Assembly: GCF_040712315.1 (NCBI RefSeq)
Contig: NC_134019.1
Location: 35,249,873-35,313,872, forward strand
DNA from: Castanea sativa
Taxonomy: Eukaryota > Streptophyta > Magnoliopsida > Fagales > Fagaceae
Length of the DNA: 64,000 nucleotides
Reading direction: 5' to 3'
The stretch's first letter is position 1. Every line of letters starts with the position of its first letter. Under the pieces are notes generated by a model. It was given only the letters and a program-made list of their open reading frames with translations. It was not told the DNA's origin and ran no database searches. This document shows positions 47,096 to 59,606 of the stretch, one piece after another. The position numbers and the translations under genes are program-made.

Positions 47096-49310
47096 TAATA
47101 AATTTATTTCACTTGAAAAGCTTAGGCGAATCAATTATTACAAAAAAGTTATGATTATTTATGATATGACTCATTGAATTTGTACTTCTCATAAATAATT
47201 ATTTATGATATAACTACAAAAGTTTAAAACTGACTAAATTGGTGGTAAAAAGAGAGGACTAAATTGAAATAAAAGTTTGCCGCTTTAACATAATAATTAT
47301 TATCCTATCTACTTTTGTAGAAACGTAGTCTTTATCATAATTCCGTAAATGAATGAATTGTCAATGAAGTCAATCAGTTAGGGGCCCAGTTTGATAGGCT
47401 GTAAAGGGTTCTGTCAGATTACCAAAATACCAATTGCATTGGTCCGTAATTTTGTAGTCTGAACACAATTAAAGATTTATTTAATTTTGCATATGGTGAG
47501 TGAAGAGGAGTTCACACAAATCAAGCTTTTTGATACTGTTTTTATGGAACACTTATTGTGAAGCTTTGAAGAAACAAATAGGTGAAGATTCAGAAGGCTT
47601 CAAGGGATTGATAAAAGATATTTGCAAGAAATACCTTAATGTTCTATAGCTTCACAAGCATTGTCTTTTTTAAATAAAAAAAAAAAAATTACTACATGTT
47701 TTTAACTTTAAAATGATACTAAGATGGGTGAAAACCAAACCCCATAATTTTTTATTTAGTTTTAATTTTTTTTTTTTAAACACTACCAGAAAACCAAGTC
47801 GCTTCATGTAGCATGATTGCATGAATGTTCTAAGAAGAAATCACATGGAAAATGAAAAATGGAGATTGGAATGATATATATACAATGGTATATGCTGGTT
47901 ATTGTGCAAGAACAATGATGAGAAATTATATTACCTGTTGAGATTGTAGTTCTTGAAGTATGGTAATCAAAGTAACTCGATAGCACTCAGCAAACTCTCC
48001 ACCTGAAAGGAACAATTTGACCGCCTAGCTAGAGAGTTCAATGTTTGTAGCTGAATTATCTGACTCTATTTATACTTATCTTGAAACTCAAATAGTTACT
48101 TGGTTGCCAAGAAATCATTTTGCACACACAGGCTATAACTGTAAGTATCTTTTTATCAAATTACAATTATACACATGATTAACGTACGAAATACGTTTAG
48201 TTTCAGATTTGTCAAAAAAAAAGTGCATAACATACGTATAAAACAAATGTATTTTAGTAGAAGTTGTCATTTCTAATACTGAATTTACCATAATAATATC
48301 TATTTATTGGTGAGTATATGAGTGACATACGTAACAGAGAGATAAAACCAATTATGTGTGTGTGTGTATATATATATATATTCATATTTATGTATGTATA
48401 CATGTGTGCATATAAAGCAAATTTAATATTTTTTTTTTTTTGGAGAAGAGAGCAAATTTAATAGTAGTGTTGAGATTACCTAATATTCAGATGACAAGAA
48501 GTAAGTATTAAAGTTTTAAAAATCTGCCGAAAACATATCTGAACTTCCTTTTAAAGAATTTATATAATATATAATGCGAAGATAGTCACGTGGTCTTCCT
48601 AACTAATGAAAAAATCAAACATATTTCTTATCAATAACTATTTTTAAGGAGTACACATAATGCCTAAAACTTACAAAGATTTACTTGTATTGGTTGGAAT
48701 AACCATGTATTTAACCCAATGGGAAAAATAAATAATTTTTTTTCCTTAAATAGGCGGTAATTATTATTTCCAAAAAATAAAAGATTTTTCTTCTTAGTCG
48801 GTCAAGTGGTCCTATACATTAGATTTTAGACCAATTAGAAAAGTGACACGTATCCGTATCCTAACAAATCCAATTTACTGAGCATTAGATACATAATTGT
48901 TAAAAACTATTTTCAATTCTATACAAAATCATAAAGAAAAAATTGTGATATTATTTATGTTTTTGTCATTTTGGGTTTTATGAGCCATTTTAACTTTATT
49001 AAAAAATAGAGACAATTCTCACTCATGTTAACCCCATGTAATAAACACAAGAAGAACAAATAAATAAAACAAATCTCTTAAAAAAAGGAAATTAAAATGT
49101 GTTAAGCATCAATTTAATGCATTAAATACACTAAACTTGATATACATTTAATGTATTAAACTCAATACGATACAAACCTATGTCCATTTTCACATGTCTA
49201 TATCATATTGGTCTCACAGACTATTGCACTCGACCTGATACGATATAAACACGTGTATTAAATGCTTTCATTGCACTAATGCACTCGATCAAAGCCATAC
49301 CCTCATAAAA
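47096..49310. other. A+T-rich intergenic region
   Basis: At about 47545-47657 a short open stretch (YCEALKKQIGEDSEGF and KDICKKYLNVL, stop) looks like a decayed coding fragment of unknown parentage. A (TG)(TA) repeat sits at about 48354-48381. Nothing else is recognised. Confidence 0.4.
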
Positions 49311-49650
49311 ATAATGGCCATTTTGCAATTTAGGTTAAAGCAAGGGGTGTTTTAGGTAGTGGAGACTCCTTGGAGGACTAGGAAAAACAAAGCTGCTCGT
49401 CGTTTTCTGAAGACAGGATGAGCTCAGCTGACAGCATTGCAGTACCCGCGTGGTTGTCCGACCCACTCGCGATTCGGAGTCTCGGGACTGCTACAATCAC
49501 CAGCCTACAGCTGACACGTATTGCCAAACTATACGTGTCGGTGACTCATTGGTTTCCGGCTGAAAATGATTCCACGCTACGTCAAAAGAGTTTTTCCCGT
49601 CACATGCTTTATAACGCTCTCCAATTATGTTGCTTCCCTTAACAAGACAC
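49311..49650. other. G/C-rich island without a recognised gene
   Basis: Base composition rises sharply relative to the surroundings. The open frame at 49418-49642 (74 residues, ATG) matches no family I know. GACACGTA and TACGTGTC form an inverted pair about 11 bases apart near 49515-49542, both containing an ACGT core. The island could be a promoter or a gene remnant. Confidence 0.35.
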
Positions 49651-51370
49651 TTACGAATTTTTCAAACCTTTGAAATGATTTTCTTTCATTAATTTCCGTA
49701 AACTTTATTTACTTTTTCTTCTTTTTTTTTTTTTTTTTGGGTCCCAATCACGTTTTTTTTTATATTATAGAATCACGTTAAAAATGATCTACTCTACTTT
49801 ATGGTGGGTTTTGATTGAATACGTGGCAATTATTTAGGTTTTAATGATAAGCATGGACTTTGATTTTTGTAGTTTGAACTCAAGATGAGATTTTCTCTAT
49901 CGTCAAACACTCTAGAAAATGATGAGTAATGATATGATTATGATTTTTACCGTACTTTTTAATATAACTTACTACAAGCCGTGAGTACTAGAGTTATTGA
50001 TCCACTACTTTAATTTTATCATTCTTAACTTACTATGAGCAAATTGTAATTTTAGTATTTTTTAAAAAATTATTTCTTACACTAGTAAAAACTTTTAGCA
50101 AGTCAACCAAAAAAAGAAAATCAAATTTTGAATTCTTTGAACTTATTTAGATATATTTAATGTGAAAAGAAAAAAGAATGAAAAATTTTTGCCGACAAAT
50201 TCTTAAAGGTAGTGGTTAAGATGCTTTAAATTTTTATTAAATAATGTTTTATGCAATTTTTTTTAAGTCAAACGTTATAAATAAAAAGATATATATATTC
50301 ACGATGAATTTATGCATGTAAATCAATGAATCATTAACAATTCTACATGTGTATTTTATATTTTGAAAAGTGTGCATTATAACTCATAAGTGAGTATTTA
50401 TTAATTTTTAATCTATGCCTTTAAGACACTCCTTGACAAAGACCCAATCACCCCATATAAAAATATCCCTTTTTTTTTTGTACCATACCTTAGAGTGAGT
50501 TTGGGTCAGGTTAGGTTTACTGTGACTCAAAACCTGACCCAACCTGGAAAAATGGGTCTATAATTGGGTCAGTTTTCCAGATCTCGGGTCGGGTCTTGGG
50601 TTGGACTTTTATTTTTTATTTATTTTTATTTACGAGGGAAATATTTGTATGCCTCATTTGAGCCATACAGTCTCAGCCTCCACAGAAACAAAGACATGCA
50701 TGTATAGAAAGTTACTATAGACTTTCTCAGCCTCCACAGATCAAATAATGCAAATTTATCAACTGAGTCCTTGAAAAATTGAGTTGATCTTTGTTGGGTA
50801 AGTGACTCTCAGCTGATCATATTGTTAAAAAACTTTCCTTTGATGTGACCATATTGGTCCAATGAAAAAGAAAATGAGACTAACCCTTTATTTTGCTTGA
50901 GCAAATGCTTATATGGACAAGCTCCACAAGTCACCAAGCAATAAAACAAAGAATAGAAGCTAACCAATCAGTCAAACTAGTTGGCGTGCCACAGAGAGAG
51001 TACCAAGGTATATAAGTTGACAATCATCCAATATTGTAAAAAAAATCAATAATAAAACAACCTGAGTTCATCAACCCAAATCATCTAATAAAAACTTGAA
51101 TTCTAAAAAGCAAAAGTAAAACCCAAATCATTACAAAGTATATAGATTTCCAGATAGATGAAAATTTGCCCACAGTATAATTATCCATAAAACCCCCCAT
51201 AAAACCCAAATGAGAAAGTCCAATAGAAACATTCAAGCAAGCTCTGAAACCATAGAAACAGTATTGCATTAAGCTTAAAACAAGGAAACCATTATGGGAA
51301 TATCAAATATATCTTATCTATGTAGAAGAACACTAAGATCAGATATATATATAATACACATAAAAGCACC
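49651..51370. other. A+T-rich intergenic region
   Basis: At 50495-50605 there are repeated GGGTC/GACCC motifs (TTGGGTCAGG, AACCTGACCC, CGGGTCGGGT), a low-complexity patch seen in some plant transposons. No gene is recognised. Confidence 0.35.
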
Positions 51371-51460
51371 CTTAAGGAATTTGTTGAAGGTATGGCATAC
51401 CTTCAACAAATGGCATTGAAATGCACATTTGGTGTATAGTTGATATTTAAATTCCTTAAG
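51371..51460. repeat. Nested palindrome
   Basis: A perfect 15-base inverted repeat with a one-base centre (51380-51410; half-site TTTGTTGAAGGTATG) is enclosed by CTTAAGGAATT at 51371 and AAATTCCTTAAG at 51449-51460. Just right of it is a C run and a short AC repeat (51491-51510). Confidence 0.85.
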
Positions 51461-51653
51461 CCTTCCCCCCCCCCCTCCCCCGCGCCCAAAAAAAAAACAC
51501 ACACACACACAAGATATGTTTACACCATAAAGGAAATAAATGTTTGACTTATAATAACAAAAATAGTAGTAATATTAATCTATAATTTGGTATATTTTGA
51601 AAATTCTCAAAAAAAAAAAAAAAAAGATCTACTTAGATGTAGCCATTTAAATT

Positions 51654-52095
51654 TTGTTCTTTAACTGGGGAACAAAAAAAATGCATAATGTCTTTTCTTT
51701 TTCATTGACGAAACAAAATGTGGTGAACTTTTTAGAGAACGAAATCAAAAATAAAAACCTAGAGAAAAAAGTTAAGGATTTTTTAGGTCTTATTTATTAT
51801 GGTAGACCAACTACAGGAAAATGCTGTTGTATTAGGCCTTTGACTGATAACGTAGTCGTTGTGTATCAAGATAATGACAGTTTACAACTTTAACAAGATA
51901 AAATTAAAAGATACGTCACATACAATTTAGTGGATGAGGATCATGAAAGCGATTAATTTTGTCCATATGAAAACTCTAATTATTTTCATGACATTCCAAT
52001 AATTCAAAGTAATAATGACAAATTAGATGTCTACAACGTTTTTAAAATATTTTCCTAACAAATATTAAGGGGCACGTTATTAACAATAAGCAAAG
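51654..52095 (+). pseudogene. Decayed reading frame of unknown origin
   Basis: From about 51654 a frame stays coherent for over 400 bases: FLGLIYYGRPTTGK, CCCIRPLTDNVVVVYQDND, then after a TAA, KIKRYVTYNLVDEDHESD, after another TAA, FCPYENSNYFHDIPIIQ and DKLDVYNVFKIF. All stops in it are TAA. The amino acid mix (Asn, Asp, Lys, Tyr, Ile) is that of a real protein encoded by very A+T-rich DNA, unlike the neighbouring plant genes. The first M at 51654 is not a reliable start. I do not recognise the family. Possible sources are an integrated viral or plasmid sequence or an unusual transposon gene. Confidence 0.35.
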
Positions 52096-53100
52096 AAAAA
52101 TAAAATTATAATTGATAATAATTTATCTCTTAATATTTTTTGTAAAAATGTTATAGATGTAATTGTTCTTGTAAATAAATATAAGCAACATCTACAATTC
52201 AACAGGGAGGCCCATCAAAAACTCCGATGTCTTAATGTGGTGTGTAGGAATTAAGGACTATAAGAGACTCAGAGGGTATCCAGTGGACCAGTGCTATTGT
52301 GCTTCTCTATGCTTTTATTATCCTGATATGTTGTTTTTATTAGGCTTTGCTTTGCTGTGGATTTATGAGGATTTAATAATTTGAATCGAGCTGTCCAATT
52401 TACTGTAATGGAGATAGCAACTTCGCATCACATTTTCTAAAATATTATTAAGAATCATATATTTGTAATATTTCGATAGCTACAACATTAAAAATAAATA
52501 AATAAATAAATGTTTTTATTAAAAAATACAAAGAAATGCGAGTTAATTTAGAAGAGTACTATTAAGTCTTGAAAAAATCAGGAATTATTTTAACTTTATA
52601 AATTGTATAAACTTTTGGAAGGGGCCAATGTAACAATTTCAAGATGTTATATAGTTTAATAGTTAAATCTTAACTGGGTCCATTAATAAGACTTTTTTTG
52701 TTTAATTTGAAAAAAATTAGACGAGTTAAACACAATAAGATCATATATTTCAGATTTTTCATATAAAGCTGCTTGTGCGGGTGTTAAAGTTATGCTTAAT
52801 TATTGACTTAATGAGTCAAAAACATTTATTTAAATTAAGGCTGAAGCTTAAATTGATGAAATTAAAAAGCATTTCCTGTTATAAAGAAAAAAAAAATTTC
52901 TGAGACTTTAATTTACTTTTCCCTTGACGACATGGATAATGTGAACCTAATAAGCATTTAATTTGCCTGCAAATTTTTTTATTTATTGAAATGATAAAAA
53001 TTCTATTTCATTTCTATAAATGTAATACATCTTCGACAATATATCTTTCAATGAAATGGGGAATTTCCTCCAACCAAATCTCTAATAATATATGTTAGGG
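52096..53100. other. A+T-rich intergenic region
   Basis: No gene or repeat is recognised. The decayed frame above may continue for a short way into it. Confidence 0.35.
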
Positions 53101-53645
53101 TTAGGCTCCTAAAGCTAAGACGTTTGCTACTTTGTTACACCCTTAACTTGTACATTATAACACCACCCCCCCTAAAGTATTTGGCGTCCTATTATGGATC
53201 CTTGAGCAAGTGACCTACCCTGGAGAGGTTAGGCTTTTCCGAAATGTGTGCTCAATAATAGTTGATGAATCTTGCAATCTATTTCTCTTGAAAAACCTAT
53301 TGCCTTGTGGACAGCTTTTGCTTCCTCATTGTCCCTTCCCACGGGTATTTGACTTCAAGCGGCTACAACTACAAGTCTGTGCTAAATAAATAGGTTAATG
53401 CGCGATGGCCCAAGTGACCCAAGTGTAGGCCCAAGTAAGGTTAATCCTAACCCTTATATATGTACGCTACTAGGGTCCTTTGTAACGCACAATTGAGCAT
53501 AGTAAAAATGTTGCAGCTAAAGACTTCCTCTCTGGACATAGCTTATCCAGCTGAACCATATAACTCTTGTATTCATTTTATCTTACTTATGCTCTTTCTC
53601 AATCTTTACAATTCTCTCTTTGTCTTACAATATTTAACACTATGA
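53101..53645 (+). mobile_element. Possible solo LTR (Copia-like)
   Basis: TATATATG at 53457, then CTCTCTGGACATAGC, GCTGAACCATATAACTCTTG and a T-rich stretch resemble the R-U5 part of Copia LTRs from plants. No polymerase, primer-binding site or second LTR was found, and the limits are guesses. Confidence 0.3.
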
Positions 53646-54458
53646 CATTGCTTAATAATCAGGCACAACTGCAAGAATGCCCCAATGCCAACAACATTGA
53701 TTCCCCCAAACTTAGCAACATCAAATTGTACTTTGCAATTTGATGTTATATCTTACTTGTAACTTGGTCGCTCTGTACATAGATTATCTAGAATCTTGAA
53801 GCAACTCATAAAATAAGTTAGGATTGCATGAGCCATAACTTTACTCAATATCTCATGCCTTTCTTGGGATAATAATTTCTCTTGCAACTTTGTCTGTACT
53901 CTCTTTTATTTTAGAGAGAGTGCGGTGAGGTATTCTTGCTTAAAAACAACACTATATCCATTGAATATTTAGAATGCCTTGGCATTCCCCCATATATGGC
54001 AGTCCTGCAAAAAAGAAGCTTATCAGCTACAAACGGGAGATTAATTATTTCAAGATAGACTTCCCCTGTCACTATGTATTACTATCCCAAATTATCTTTT
54101 TAGGTTTAGCCTTTCTTAGCAGTTTTATTTGTCCCTATAGAGGGAAGAAGAAGAAAAAAGAAGAAGAGGAAGGTAATGGATCTTTGATGTAATATAGTCC
54201 ATTATTTGTTTAGATGGCCCCACTCAAATTGATAATATAATTTGCTCATATTCAACTTCAGAAACATCTGGGTAGTTTTACCCTTCCTTTTATCCAATTT
54301 CGACAATCACTACCTTGATGTGATTTAAGTAAGATATGATATAATTTCTTAAGGGTAATGATTTTATGTGTATGTAAACACATGTTGAATTCATGTTTTG
54401 AAAACACAATTTTACAAGTTGTGTGTACGGCTGTTGATAACTACCTATGTGCAATATT
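53646..54458. other. Intergenic region
   Basis: No gene recognised. The open frame at 53974-54192 ends in a Lys/Glu low-complexity run and has no known domain. Confidence 0.35.
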
Positions 54459-54473
54459 AATTAACATTTTGTT

Positions 54474-54761
54474 TGTTTGTTTGTTTTTTTTTTGGTAAAG
54501 TGGAATAGATTAAAAGAGACTAAGGCATAGCAGCAAAGCTACTACTACGCCTGCAATACAAAGTTTCTAAGACATCTTGCTTGATTTGATCCAAAATACA
54601 AGGAGGGGGATAATCAAAATAAACAAGATCTGTGCTTTGATCTGCTCCCACCAGAGTATCGGCGCATCTATTCGCCTCCCTGTAGCAGTGTTGAACTCTG
54701 TGCTGTGGGATTTTGCTGAGAAAAATTCTGCAATCATCAACTAAAGGGGATAAGGATCTAT
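54474..54761 (-). mobile_element. 5'-truncated LINE with 15-bp target duplication
   Basis: The minus-strand frame reads VDDCRIFLSKIPQHRVQHCY, then REANRCADTLV and a stop: the C-terminal RNase H-like end of plant LINE proteins (the REAN..AD motif). A T/GT-rich tail at 54474-54492 is the poly(A) end. The 15-base direct repeat AATTAACATTTTGTT at 54459-54473 and 54762-54776 flanks the insert exactly. Only 288 bp of the LINE were inserted. Confidence 0.92.
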
Positions 54762-54776
54762 AATTAACATTTTGTT

Positions 54777-55149
54777 AATATTATACTATTTAATAATCTT
54801 TTATTATATGTATTTTAACAAATCCATTATTAAATTGCATAGTGTCTTGTGCAATTGTGTCAAAAAGCTCTACCTTTATACTTAAAATAGATAAAAATAA
54901 AAAATTATTAGAAATTAATAACCATCTTATCACATATTTACATTTCCAAGTTTTTATAGCAACAGAAAGGACAATTGCACAACTTAAGTATCAAGTATGG
55001 AATTGCACCTAGTTTTCCATTTCATTAGCTTGTATACGTTCTTGTTCCAACTTCCAAGTAACACTTCATCACCAAACTTTCCCAAAAAAAAAATCAAAGA
55101 ATAAAAATGAAAAAGGCACATGCATGGGTTTTGTCGTTTTAAAGGTTCA
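54777..55149. other. Spacer, no feature seen
   Basis: A+T-rich interval between the LINE tail and the hAT relic; nothing recognised. Confidence 0.4.
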
Positions 55150-55157
55150 CATGCCAT

Positions 55158-56185
55158 CAGAGACGGAGCTATTCTTGGACTTGGGGGGGCAGTGGCCCCC
55201 CCAGATTTTCAAAAAAAAATTTTAATATATATATAACATATTATTTTTAACAATTTTCTTCAATAAAAATTATATTTTGCCCCCCTCTCATAATATTATT
55301 GATATTTTCAAATGCTAAAAAAAAAATAGCCCAGTAACAAAAATTAAGCCCAAACAACTCCTCAAAACAAACTCAAGCCAAAAAAAAAAAATCAAAAATC
55401 AAAAATCAAAAATCAAAAATCAAAACCGGTTCTAATTAGATATCTACCTAGGCTAGGAGTGGGAAACACCCCCACTTACCTCACACATATATAAAAGGAA
55501 AAAAGAGAAGGGGATTTCTAACTCTAAGCCATTTAAAAAAAAAAAAAAAAAAAAACCTAACTAACTTACGGCTGAACACAAAGGAGAGGAATTTGGCAGC
55601 CAGCGGCAGAAGCAAAGGTATCCTGTCATGTCTCGTCTCATATTGAATCCTTGTTTGAGATGATTTACTTTTTGTAATGTGTTGAAAAAGGAACTTGATC
55701 TTTATAAGTGTGATGTAGTTCAGCATTCAGGTTCAAGAATTTGAAAAATATTTCGAATTGTGCCAATGGATGGTGAGAACTAGAAAATCAGAAATCTATC
55801 CGCTTATTTGTAGAGTAGTCAAGCTTGTGCTTACTCTTCCCGTTTCTACTGCAATTACAGAGCGAGCATTTTCAGCTATGAATGTCATCAAAACTGACCT
55901 TCGCAACAAAATGGAAGATGAGTTTTTGTTAGACGCTATGATGTTATTCATTGAAAGGGACATTGCTGCGACAATTAGTACGGATTCAATCATAGATGAT
56001 TTTGAAGATTTAAAAAGACGGCGAGTTCCATTTTCATAAATAATTGCATTGTAATATCTTTAAAAAAAAAAAAATTTCTGTATTTTTCTTTGTTGATGGT
56101 TTATTAAATGAATGTTTATTTGGAGTTTCATTTTTTTTTTTTATACTTCTGCCCCCCCTAACTCCAAGTCCTGGCTCCGTCCCTG
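55158..56185 (+). mobile_element. hAT transposon deletion derivative
   Basis: The ends CAGAGACGGAGC and inverted CAGGGACGGAGC continue into GACTTGG and G runs, the TIR type of TTF-zinc-finger hAT elements. The 8-base direct repeat CATGCCAT flanks it exactly (55150-55157, 56186-56193), the hAT hallmark. It keeps only the C-terminal dimerisation region of its transposase. Length is 1028 bp. Confidence 0.92.
55758..56039 (+). pseudogene. hAT transposase C-terminal dimerisation domain
   Basis: About 93 residues with LVLTLPVSTAITERAFSAMN, LRNKMEDEFLLDAMMLFIER and FEDLKRRRVPF, the hAT dimerisation signature. No ATG starts it in a sensible place, and the zinc finger and catalytic core are missing, so it is inactive. 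The frame itself is intact to its natural stop. Confidence 0.92.
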
Positions 56186-56193
56186 CATGCCAT

Positions 56194-56820
56194 CATACAA
56201 AAAAACCTTCCATAAACTATAGTACTTAAACAACTAAATCCCGATATAAGTTCTCTCAGGTCCCTTTACACCACACCAAGGTATGCCCGTGACTCGGCCC
56301 CTGGTATTTGCCAATTCTTGCCAACTCCTAGAGTTCTCTGTGAGACTTTGTGATCACGAGCCTTAAACCATTTCTTAGTAAACAATGATAATGACAATTC
56401 AGCAAAGAGAAAATAAATAAAACAATGATAAAAGGGAAAAAATTATATATAATAATTTAATGAAGTGACGAGTTATGATTAACGCAATATCATTTTTATG
56501 TAAATTATTCACTTTTGTCCTCTATATTTCTTATAATATGTATTATTTAATGTTTTTAATTAGACTCATTAATTTTGCTGCCTTAATTAGAACTATTTAG
56601 AAGCCTTCAAATAAATTTGGCAAATTGTGATTTGTGTAATATCATTTTACGTAAATATAATACTTTTATCGTATATCAATTACAACATGCTATCTGGTAT
56701 TTGTTAAAAAAAAAAAAAACTTTATTTAGTAGTTTCCAAAACCATTCAAATACACAATTCCATTGGGCAAAAGCAGAAATTTTGGACACCATGTATTTAG
56801 GTTATGCTCACCAAACCCGC
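56194..56820. promoter_or_regulatory. Upstream region of the DIR1-like gene
   Basis: No coding signal. It is the likely distal promoter of the gene at 56892, with the hAT relic directly upstream. Confidence 0.4.
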
Positions 56821-56828
56821 TATATATA
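56821..56828 (+). promoter_or_regulatory. TATA box of the DIR1-like gene
   Basis: TATATATA lies 64-71 bases before the ATG at 56892, which would put transcription start near 56850-56855 with a leader of about 40 bases. Confidence 0.7.
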
Positions 56829-56891
56829 GCCAACGTACCCATCACTCTCTAAAACCCAACAAAGAGTCAGCAAATAGTACTATTGAGGGAA

Positions 56892-57209
56892 ATGGAAGCA
56901 TACAAAAAGCTTGTCCTTGTGTCATTGTTGTTGGCTCTTTCCATTGGGTCTGAGACAACAATGTTAGCCAATGGCGATAGTCAGGGCTTATGCCATATGA
57001 CCAAAGAGGGTCTTAAGGCCTGTCAGCCATCAGTGAGTGGCCAAGACCCTGTTCCTCCCTCAGCTTCATGTTGCTCAGCTCTCCGCAACGCTGACTTGCA
57101 ATGCCTTTGCATTTTCAAGAACTCCAATCTGTTGAATTTCTATGGAATCAACTCCACCCTTGCCATGGAGCTCCCAGCTAAATGCAATCTAGCTCAGCTC
57201 CATTGCTAA
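56892..57209 (+). CDS. DIR1-like lipid-transfer protein
   Basis: Single exon, 105 residues from the ATG at 56892 (MEAYKKLVLVSLLL). An open frame extends three codons further upstream to a TTG, which is not a plausible start. Residues 1 to about 25 form a hydrophobic secretion signal. The mature part has the eight-cysteine pattern C-x9-C-x15-CC-x9-C-x-C-x-C-x-C: LCHM, ACQPS, SCC, QCLC, KCN and a final HC. It resembles Arabidopsis DIR1, a small apoplastic protein that binds lipids and is needed for long-distance systemic acquired resistance signalling. The Pro-rich stretch QDPVPPSAS before CC also fits DIR1. Assignment to DIR1 rather than a related non-specific LTP is from pattern, not alignment. 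Confidence 0.9.
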   Translation: MEAYKKLVLVSLLLALSIGSETTMLANGDSQGLCHMTKEGLKACQPSVSGQDPVPPSASCCSALRNADLQCLCIFKNSNLLNFYGINSTLAMELPAKCNLAQLHC

Positions 57210-57846
57210 AATGTGTTACAAGTTAACACGTAATGTGTTTGCATGGATAATGTGTTTGTAGTTTTTTATTTTGGGAGTTTTGTTTGTGTTTTATTTTGGT
57301 GTACTACTTATGTTGCTTTCAGCTTTTTTGTTTCTCTCTTTTGGGGTTATGTGTTGCTTTTACGTTGTGATGTAATAATTGTTAATGTTAATTAAACTGT
57401 TTGCTTTCTTTGAATCTTCATATGGCCTCCAAACTCCTGAAACGCAACTATCGAATCTCAGTGTTAAATTTGAAAATTAATCATTTTGAGCTATCATACT
57501 CTTTCGATAAGATAGATCTGTAGAGTGTGTAGGATTCTATTCAACGTTCAAATTTTATATAATAGGTACTTAAATTCAAGAAATAAGTCATAAATGAAAG
57601 AAACATATTGAATTTGAATCAAAGTGAAGCTTCATAGAGTTCAATTTTAATGTTTTAAATGAATCAAACCATTTATCATCAAATTTGACTTATGTAAAAA
57701 TAAATTTATATTCGTTTATTTTGCAAATGAATTAAGCTTAATTCCAAATGTAGGATTGACTATTAGAATTAAGTTCAAATTAACATTATTATATATTTGT
57801 GAACAAACTCATTAGCTTGTGAGGATGAATCATGATTTAAAAGTTT

Positions 57847-57883
<37 letters not shown>

Positions 57884-59590
57884 ACAAGAATAAATAGTTA
57901 TAAATTAACAAAGTGATTTGTTATTCCGCTTAATCTCTCTACAATACAGGTATTAGCATAAAAGTATATGTAGTTAGAACTTAGAAGTAATTATTATAGT
58001 GCATAAAAAAAGAGGAATATATGGGGTTTGTATTGTATTTTAAATTTTAAATGTGACATAAAATTTAGGTGTTTGAAATATAGTGTTTTTCCTATTTGAT
58101 CCTATTAAGTAATTTGAACGTATTATGATTAATGTGTGATTGTATTTAGGATTATTTAAAAAGTGGAACCTATGAGTTATATTTAGATTTTATGTTTATA
58201 TTAAAAATATAGTTACATAAACGTAAAATAGGATTGTGTAAGTTTATAAATAAATTATACCATATCACATTATTATTTTTAATTTATAAATAATATAAAT
58301 AGCCCATTTCATAGTAAAACTAAAAATTATATAATAATTTTCAACCATATAAGTTTGATCGCATTTGCAGGTTCATAAACGAAATGGATTATAAAAATTA
58401 AAAAAAAAAAAATTGCAAGTGGCGCACGAGACATGAGTAGTATGAATTTTAAGTAAAAATTTAAATATTAAATTAAGTGATTGACATTTGAACTTTTTGA
58501 GAATCGACATTTGAACTTAAGAAAGAGATGCCAAGACAACTTGCATTACCTTTTATTGCGCATCCTATTTTCGTCTGTCATGTTATTATATCATACATTA
58601 AAAAATATATATACACACACATATATATAAACAAAAAAAATATAAACAAAAACAAAAACTATTAAAGTCCTTGTTTTTTTTTATCAAAAGGATAAGTAGA
58701 CGATTGGCAAAGTGGAGTTTGAACCTCATAATATCATAAAGAATACCTTACTACTTGCTGCGCTAGCACTTGAACCCCTACTAAAATTCGATTATAAGAT
58801 GAGTTGAAAAAAGCTTATGAGATGTAGTTTTTCATTATATTATACTGTAGTGTGAAAAAAAAAAAAAAAGATAAAAAAGAAGAAGAAAAAGAAGTTGTTG
58901 ATATTTATAAAAAGATCAATCAAAATTGGACAAAGAAAGAAGGATAAACGAAATTTAAAAATTAATTTTCCAGGCTATAAACCATTGTCTTACTTTGCAT
59001 ATCATTATTCAATTGGTTGTGCAGGTAAGGCAGCTAGAAGAGAAGGAAGAGCCTAAAGAAATCTCAACAGTTTCTCCAGCGGTTACTGGGCCCAGCCCAC
59101 AAGGATATAAACTTTTGATCTTTTCTATATATATTGACACTAGTTGGTCGATTAGATGGACTAAATTTGCAGTGGGCTCATATTGTGATGCTACTTCAAC
59201 GTAAATTACAACAAGTACTATATATATATATATATTGCGTGAAAAATTTTGTTACCAAATATTTCAATTTTTGTTTTGTGACAATAGTACTTTATTCAAT
59301 TCAATTAACAAGAAAAAAAATTTCACATGAAATAATACGGATATCATTTTTGAACCCCAAAATTATGAAGGGTTTTACTAATATATGCCTTTAGGGTATA
59401 TATGCTAGTAAACCATTTTAGGAAAATTTTTATCAAGAATTGAAAAGGCTATCAAAAATATTGAAATATGATGATAAATGTCTAATTGCACTGGACCCAT
59501 CTAAATGATGACAAATGTCCAACAGTAGACACATGGCATCATTCGGATTGGTCTAGTGCAACTCGACACTGGACACAATCCTTACTTGTG
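57210..59590. other. DIR1-like 3' UTR and A+T-rich intergenic region
   Basis: (TA)n at 57849-57881. At 59027-59130 a stretch reads VRQLEEKEEPKEISTVSPAV and then TGPSPQG after a sequence like an acceptor site; it may be a stray exon fragment. The rest shows no gene. Confidence 0.4.
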
Positions 59591-59606
59591 ATACACTAAA
59601 ATTTTT

